Part shown: positions 57,981 through 60,690 of the stretch, one piece after another
Layout: every line of letters begins with the position of its first letter
Numbering within the stretch: the stretch's first letter is position 1
Source: JBQCEE01 sp051960575
GTDB taxonomy: Bacteria; Actinomycetota; Actinomycetes; Mycobacteriales; Jatrophihabitantaceae
DNA: 60,690 nt
Assembly: GCF_051960575.1 (NCBI RefSeq)
Contig: NZ_JBQCEE010000306.1
Span: forward strand, 1 to 60,690
Direction: 5' to 3'
The notes under the pieces: generated by a model
The model's input: the letters and a program-made list of their open reading frames with translations, nothing else
Databases searched by the model: none
What the model was told of the DNA's origin: nothing
Translations under genes and position numbers: made by a program

Positions 57981-58441
57981 GTTGGCCTCGATCGCGACCT
58001 CGGCGAGGGCGAGATCTGATGTGTCCGGGGCTCACACCGAATCGCTGGGACACCTGATGTCGCCCGGGTGAGTCACGGCACGCTGCCCTGGCCCGCGTTG
58101 TCCGAAGGGTTCGCCGGTCTGGAGCGGCGTAGACGCTGAATGACATGTTGAGTTTCGCCAAAACCTGTCAAGGTCGTCAGACCGGACGCTGCCGAGAGTT
58201 CACTCTGCCAGACATGAGGCGGTTCAGTCACCACGGAAAGGACAGTTCGAGTCTGCTGGCCCGGTTCGTACGTGAGCCCCGCGTCGGGGTGAGCCGGGCG
58301 ACGATGGCTGATGGGTGGCACGCGCATCGGTATGGCTCACGCCAACACGCCCACGCTCCTATGACCAGTTGGCAGGCACAGGTGCACCTTGTGACCACAC
58401 AAGCAGCAGCGCACTACTGCCGAGCCCGCGCGGTGTCGACC
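57981..58441. other. Gene-free stretch in the island
   Basis: About 460 bases without a reading frame that looks coding. It contains near-inverted GTGTCC / GGACAC segments within TGATGTGTCC (from 58018) and GGACACCTGATG (from about 58049). These look like the worn end of a mobile element or a hairpin. A long open frame runs into the YeiH gene from 58145, but its N-terminal 99 codons do not resemble the family and have unlike codon use. Confidence 0.4.
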
Positions 58442-59560
58442 ATGGTCGTTGTGATTGGAGAAGCTGACGGCCCTGCGGCGGGCGACCCTGGGGTCGAGGT
58501 GAGGCGGACCACGCGCCTGCGGTGGAGGCTGGGGGCCGAGGTTCCCGGGCTTGCCCTTGCGGTGGCGATCGCGACAGCAGCGACGGTCGTCGGCCGGTTC
58601 GTCCCGGTGTTGGGCGGCCCTGTGAGCGGGATCGTCATCGGCGTGGCGGTGGCCGCGCTCGTCAAACCTGGAGACCGGCTCCGTCCGGGCGTCAACACGG
58701 CTAGCAAGTTCGTGCTGCAGTTGTCCGTCGTCGTGCTCGGTTCCCAGCTGTCGCTCTCGCAGATCGCCCGGGTGGGCGGCCAGTCGCTGCCGGTCATGCT
58801 CGGTACCCTCGCCGGCTGCCTGGTGGCGGCCTACGTGCTCGGCCGCTGGCTCGGGATCGTCGGGGATCTGCGCACCCTCATCGGTGTGGGGACGGGGATC
58901 TGCGGCGCTTCGGCCATCGCGGCGGTGACGCCCGTGATCGGCGCGATCGGCCTCGACGTCACCTACGCTATCTCGACTATCTTCCTGTTCAACATCGCGG
59001 CCGTCGTGACCTTCCCCGTGGTGGGGCACCTGCTTGGGATGAGCCAGCACGCGTTCGGTCTGTTCGCCGGCACCGCCGTGAACGACATGTCGTCCGTGGT
59101 CGCGGCCTCAACCACCTACGGAACGACCGCGGCCAATTACGCCGTCGTCGTCAAGCTGGTCCGCACCTTGATGATCATTCCGGTCAGTCTCGGACTCGCG
59201 ACCTGGGCCGGGCGGCGTGCGGTACCGACCGGGACCGGGCTGCCGGCTCGTGACGTGGCGGACTCGGGTCCGGCATCTCGTGCCCGTGTGCACGTGCTCC
59301 GCCTCGTGCCGTGGTTCTTGGTCGCCTTTCTCCTCGTCGCCGCCGTCAACACGTTCGGACTGATCCCTGCCGCCGCTCACGCCGGGCTGAGCACTCTCTC
59401 GGTCTTCCTCATCACCGTCGCGCTGTCGGCGATCGGCCTGACCACCGACGTCGCTGGCTTTCGCCGCGCCGGGGCCAAACCGCTGCTGCTCGGCGCATTG
59501 TTGTGGATCCTCGTATCGCTGACGAGCCTTGCCCTGCAGTACGGGACCGGCCTCGCGTAG
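58442..59560 (+). CDS. yeiH: YeiH/UPF0324 family putative sulfate or sulfite exporter
   Basis: A 372-residue protein with ~10 helices. PGLALAVAIATAATVVGRFVP, VNTASKFVLQLSVVVLGSQLSLSQI, GVGTGICGASAIAAVTPVIGA and LFAGTAVNDMSSVVAAS are the typical UPF0324 motifs. In other bacteria the family is linked to export of sulfite/sulfate or of sulfonate degradation products. I chose ATG 58442 because alignment to the family begins soon after it. A LysR gene follows on the same strand, as often seen for yeiH, though it is broken here. Confidence 0.9.
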   Translation: MVVVIGEADGPAAGDPGVEVRRTTRLRWRLGAEVPGLALAVAIATAATVVGRFVPVLGGPVSGIVIGVAVAALVKPGDRLRPGVNTASKFVLQLSVVVLGSQLSLSQIARVGGQSLPVMLGTLAGCLVAAYVLGRWLGIVGDLRTLIGVGTGICGASAIAAVTPVIGAIGLDVTYAISTIFLFNIAAVVTFPVVGHLLGMSQHAFGLFAGTAVNDMSSVVAASTTYGTTAANYAVVVKLVRTLMIIPVSLGLATWAGRRAVPTGTGLPARDVADSGPASRARVHVLRLVPWFLVAFLLVAAVNTFGLIPAAAHAGLSTLSVFLITVALSAIGLTTDVAGFRRAGAKPLLLGALLWILVSLTSLALQYGTGLA

Positions 59561-59632
59561 GTGTCGTCCGCGTCCTCGGCGTGCCACGGACCGTCCCACA
59601 AGGCCATGTTGTGGCTGCCGTAGCGTTGCGTT

Positions 59633-60571
59633 GTGGTTCTCAGCCCGCGCATGCCCGATTTGGCTGCCATCGAAGTGTTGGTGGCGGTGTCGCGGGGCGG
59701 CAGTCTGGGCGCGGCTGGTCGCGAGCTGGGCATGACACAGCAGGCCGTGTCGGCGCGCATCGCCGCGCTCGAGGCGCAGACCGGTGTCCGGTTGGTGACC
59801 CGCACTGCCCGGGGTTCTGAACTCACGGTCGCCGGCAAGCTCGTCGTGCAGTGGTCGGACCGGCTGCTTCACGTCGCGCAGGAGGTCGACGCCGGCATTT
59901 CCTCGTTGCGTGCCTCGACCCGATCGCGGGTGCGGATCAGCGCCAGCCTGACCGTCGCCGAGCAACTGCTCCCGGGGTGGCTCGTGTCGTTGCACTCGGT
60001 GGCGCAGGGCCGCGGAGAGCTGCCTCCCGATGTTGTGCTCACCGCCACCAACAGCGGCCACGTCGTCGAGGATGTCCGCACCGGCGCAGCGGATCTCGGC
60101 TTTGTCGAAGGACCCTGAGCGCCGCGAGGGCTGCGCAGCACCGTGGTGGCCTGCGACGAGCTGGTCGTCGTCGCGCGCCCCGAGCACCGCTGGGCCCGAC
60201 GCGCTGAACCGATCCTGCCGGCCGAGCTGGCGTCCACCCCGCTGGTCTCGCGAGAGACCGGGTCGGGAACGCGGGAGTTCTTCGAGAGCGCGTTGGCCGA
60301 TTTCGGCGCCTCACCGTGCCCGCCCGTACTGGAGCTGTCCACTTCGGCCGCCGTACGAGCCGCGGTACTGGCCGGGTCCGCACCAGCGGTGCTCAGCCGG
60401 CTCGCCGTGGCCGACGACGTCTCCGCCGGACGGCTCCGCATCGTGCCGGTCGACGGCCTCGATCTGAGACGCGATCTCCGGGCGGTATGGCAGGGCGGCC
60501 GAACACCACCGGCGGGCGCGGTCCGCGACCTGCTGGCCCATATCGGGTCGGCGCATCGCCGATCACGCTGA
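59633..60571 (+). pseudogene. LysR-family regulator with an in-frame TGA
   Basis: The gene would encode a ~312-residue LysR regulator: an HTH (GGSLGAAGRELGMTQQAVSARIAALEAQ) and then an effector domain. After GAADLGFVEGP the TGA at 60116-60118 stops translation at residue 161, but the next codons in the same frame (APRGLRSTVVACDELVVVARPEHRWA) continue the family sequence to 60571. Both sides are in one frame, so this is a point nonsense change and not a frameshift. The first part alone could still bind DNA. It probably controlled the yeiH-type exporter before it. Confidence 0.9.
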
Positions 60572-60572
60572 C

Positions 60573-60592
60573 GCCCCGAGAGCCTTCGGGGC
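60573..60592 (+). terminator. Hairpin directly after the LysR gene
   Basis: GCCCCGAG pairs with TTCGGGGC (8 bp including one G-T pair) around a four-base loop, two bases after the stop. It is followed by CAAAAC rather than a T-run, as is common in high-GC genomes. Confidence 0.6.
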
Positions 60593-60615
60593 CAAAACGG
60601 CGGCGGCCGGACGTC

Positions 60616-60659
60616 GGGGGCCGGGCGTCGGAGACGTGGTCGTCCGACGCCCGGCCCCC
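60616..60659. terminator. Strong 17-bp inverted repeat
   Basis: GGGGGCCGGGCGTCGGA (60616-60632) is perfectly repeated in reverse at 60643-60659 with a 10-base loop. The long GC-rich stem is a likely bidirectional terminator between the LysR gene and whatever lies to the right of the window. Confidence 0.8.
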
Positions 60660-60690
60660 GCCAGCGACTTGTTGGTCGGCAGGAGCGCCT

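Noticed and set aside
58145..58441. N-terminal extension of the YeiH gene by 99 codons
   Set aside because: The extension has unlike codon use, is His/Arg-rich and does not match the family, which begins soon after ATG 58442.
1..60690. tRNA, rRNA or CRISPR genes
   Set aside because: No T-arm-like GGTTCGAATCC with matching acceptor stem, no rRNA-like conserved segments and no regularly spaced identical repeats with spacers were found by reading.

Overview
The window is high-GC DNA from an actinobacterium (Actinomycetota). The third codon position is strongly G/C, GTG and TTG starts are frequent, and most neighbouring genes overlap by ATGA or GTGA. The clearest taxonomic sign is the block methyltransferase - sigE - rseA - htrA - tatB - mrp - DUF1003 - MgtE/CBS protein (about 3.9-17 kb), which has the same order as the mycobacterial sigE region. 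Coenzyme F420 genes (cofD and a cofE fused to a NUDIX domain) also point to an F420-producing actinobacterium. I could not fix the genus. No rRNA, tRNA, CRISPR array or intact insertion sequence was seen.

Layout. 1-3.9 kb: the tail of an unknown gene, then a minus-strand operon DUF4031 - cofD - cofE/NUDIX - serine hydrolase. 3.9-9.4 kb: O-methyltransferase, PLP decarboxylase, and the envelope-stress group sigE-rseA-htrA-tatB. 9.4-17 kb: a GT-C type glycosyltransferase, mrp, marR-azlC-azlD, two paralogous membrane proteins, DUF1003 and an MgtE-N/CBS protein. 17-24.5 kb: two HpcH/HpaI-type CoA lyases (one very like malyl-CoA lyase), a lipoprotein, an alpha/beta hydrolase, an acyl-CoA dehydrogenase and a secreted S53 peptidase with a PKD domain. 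24.5-37 kb: dinB with a LexA box on its start codon, a LicD-methyltransferase fusion, an ABC transporter with a large secreted phosphoesterase, and a convergent PP2C phosphatase / Ser-Thr kinase pair.

37-55.2 kb is an exopolysaccharide or cell-surface glycan locus. It holds a secreted glycosidase-like protein, a PMT-type membrane glycosyltransferase, two Wzx-type flippases, GT2 and GT4 enzymes, an APH-type kinase, and two multidomain fusions (GT2-like + GT4, and GT2 + NodB deacetylase). No Wzy polymerase, Wzz or initiating phosphoglycosyltransferase is visible, so these must lie elsewhere or the pathway is built differently.

55.4-60.7 kb looks different: lower GC by eye and different codon use. 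It starts exactly where a CpaF/TadA ATPase gene is cut off after its N-terminal domain. It carries a COG4280 membrane protein, a small membrane protein, a PAP2 phosphatase, a YeiH-type exporter, and a LysR gene interrupted by one in-frame TGA. I read this as an island or rearrangement junction.

Between genes there are three families of repeated palindromic elements that the genes do not explain. One is a symmetric array of six GTGACGG boxes (two copies), one is an 18-bp-arm/18-nt-loop palindrome (two good copies, one inside a coding sequence, plus one decayed copy), and one is a TGATCAACACCC inverted repeat (two copies). Sequence anomalies inside genes include an HtrA protease with Pro in place of the catalytic His, an ABC ATPase without its Walker B Asp, and the CofE-NUDIX fusion.
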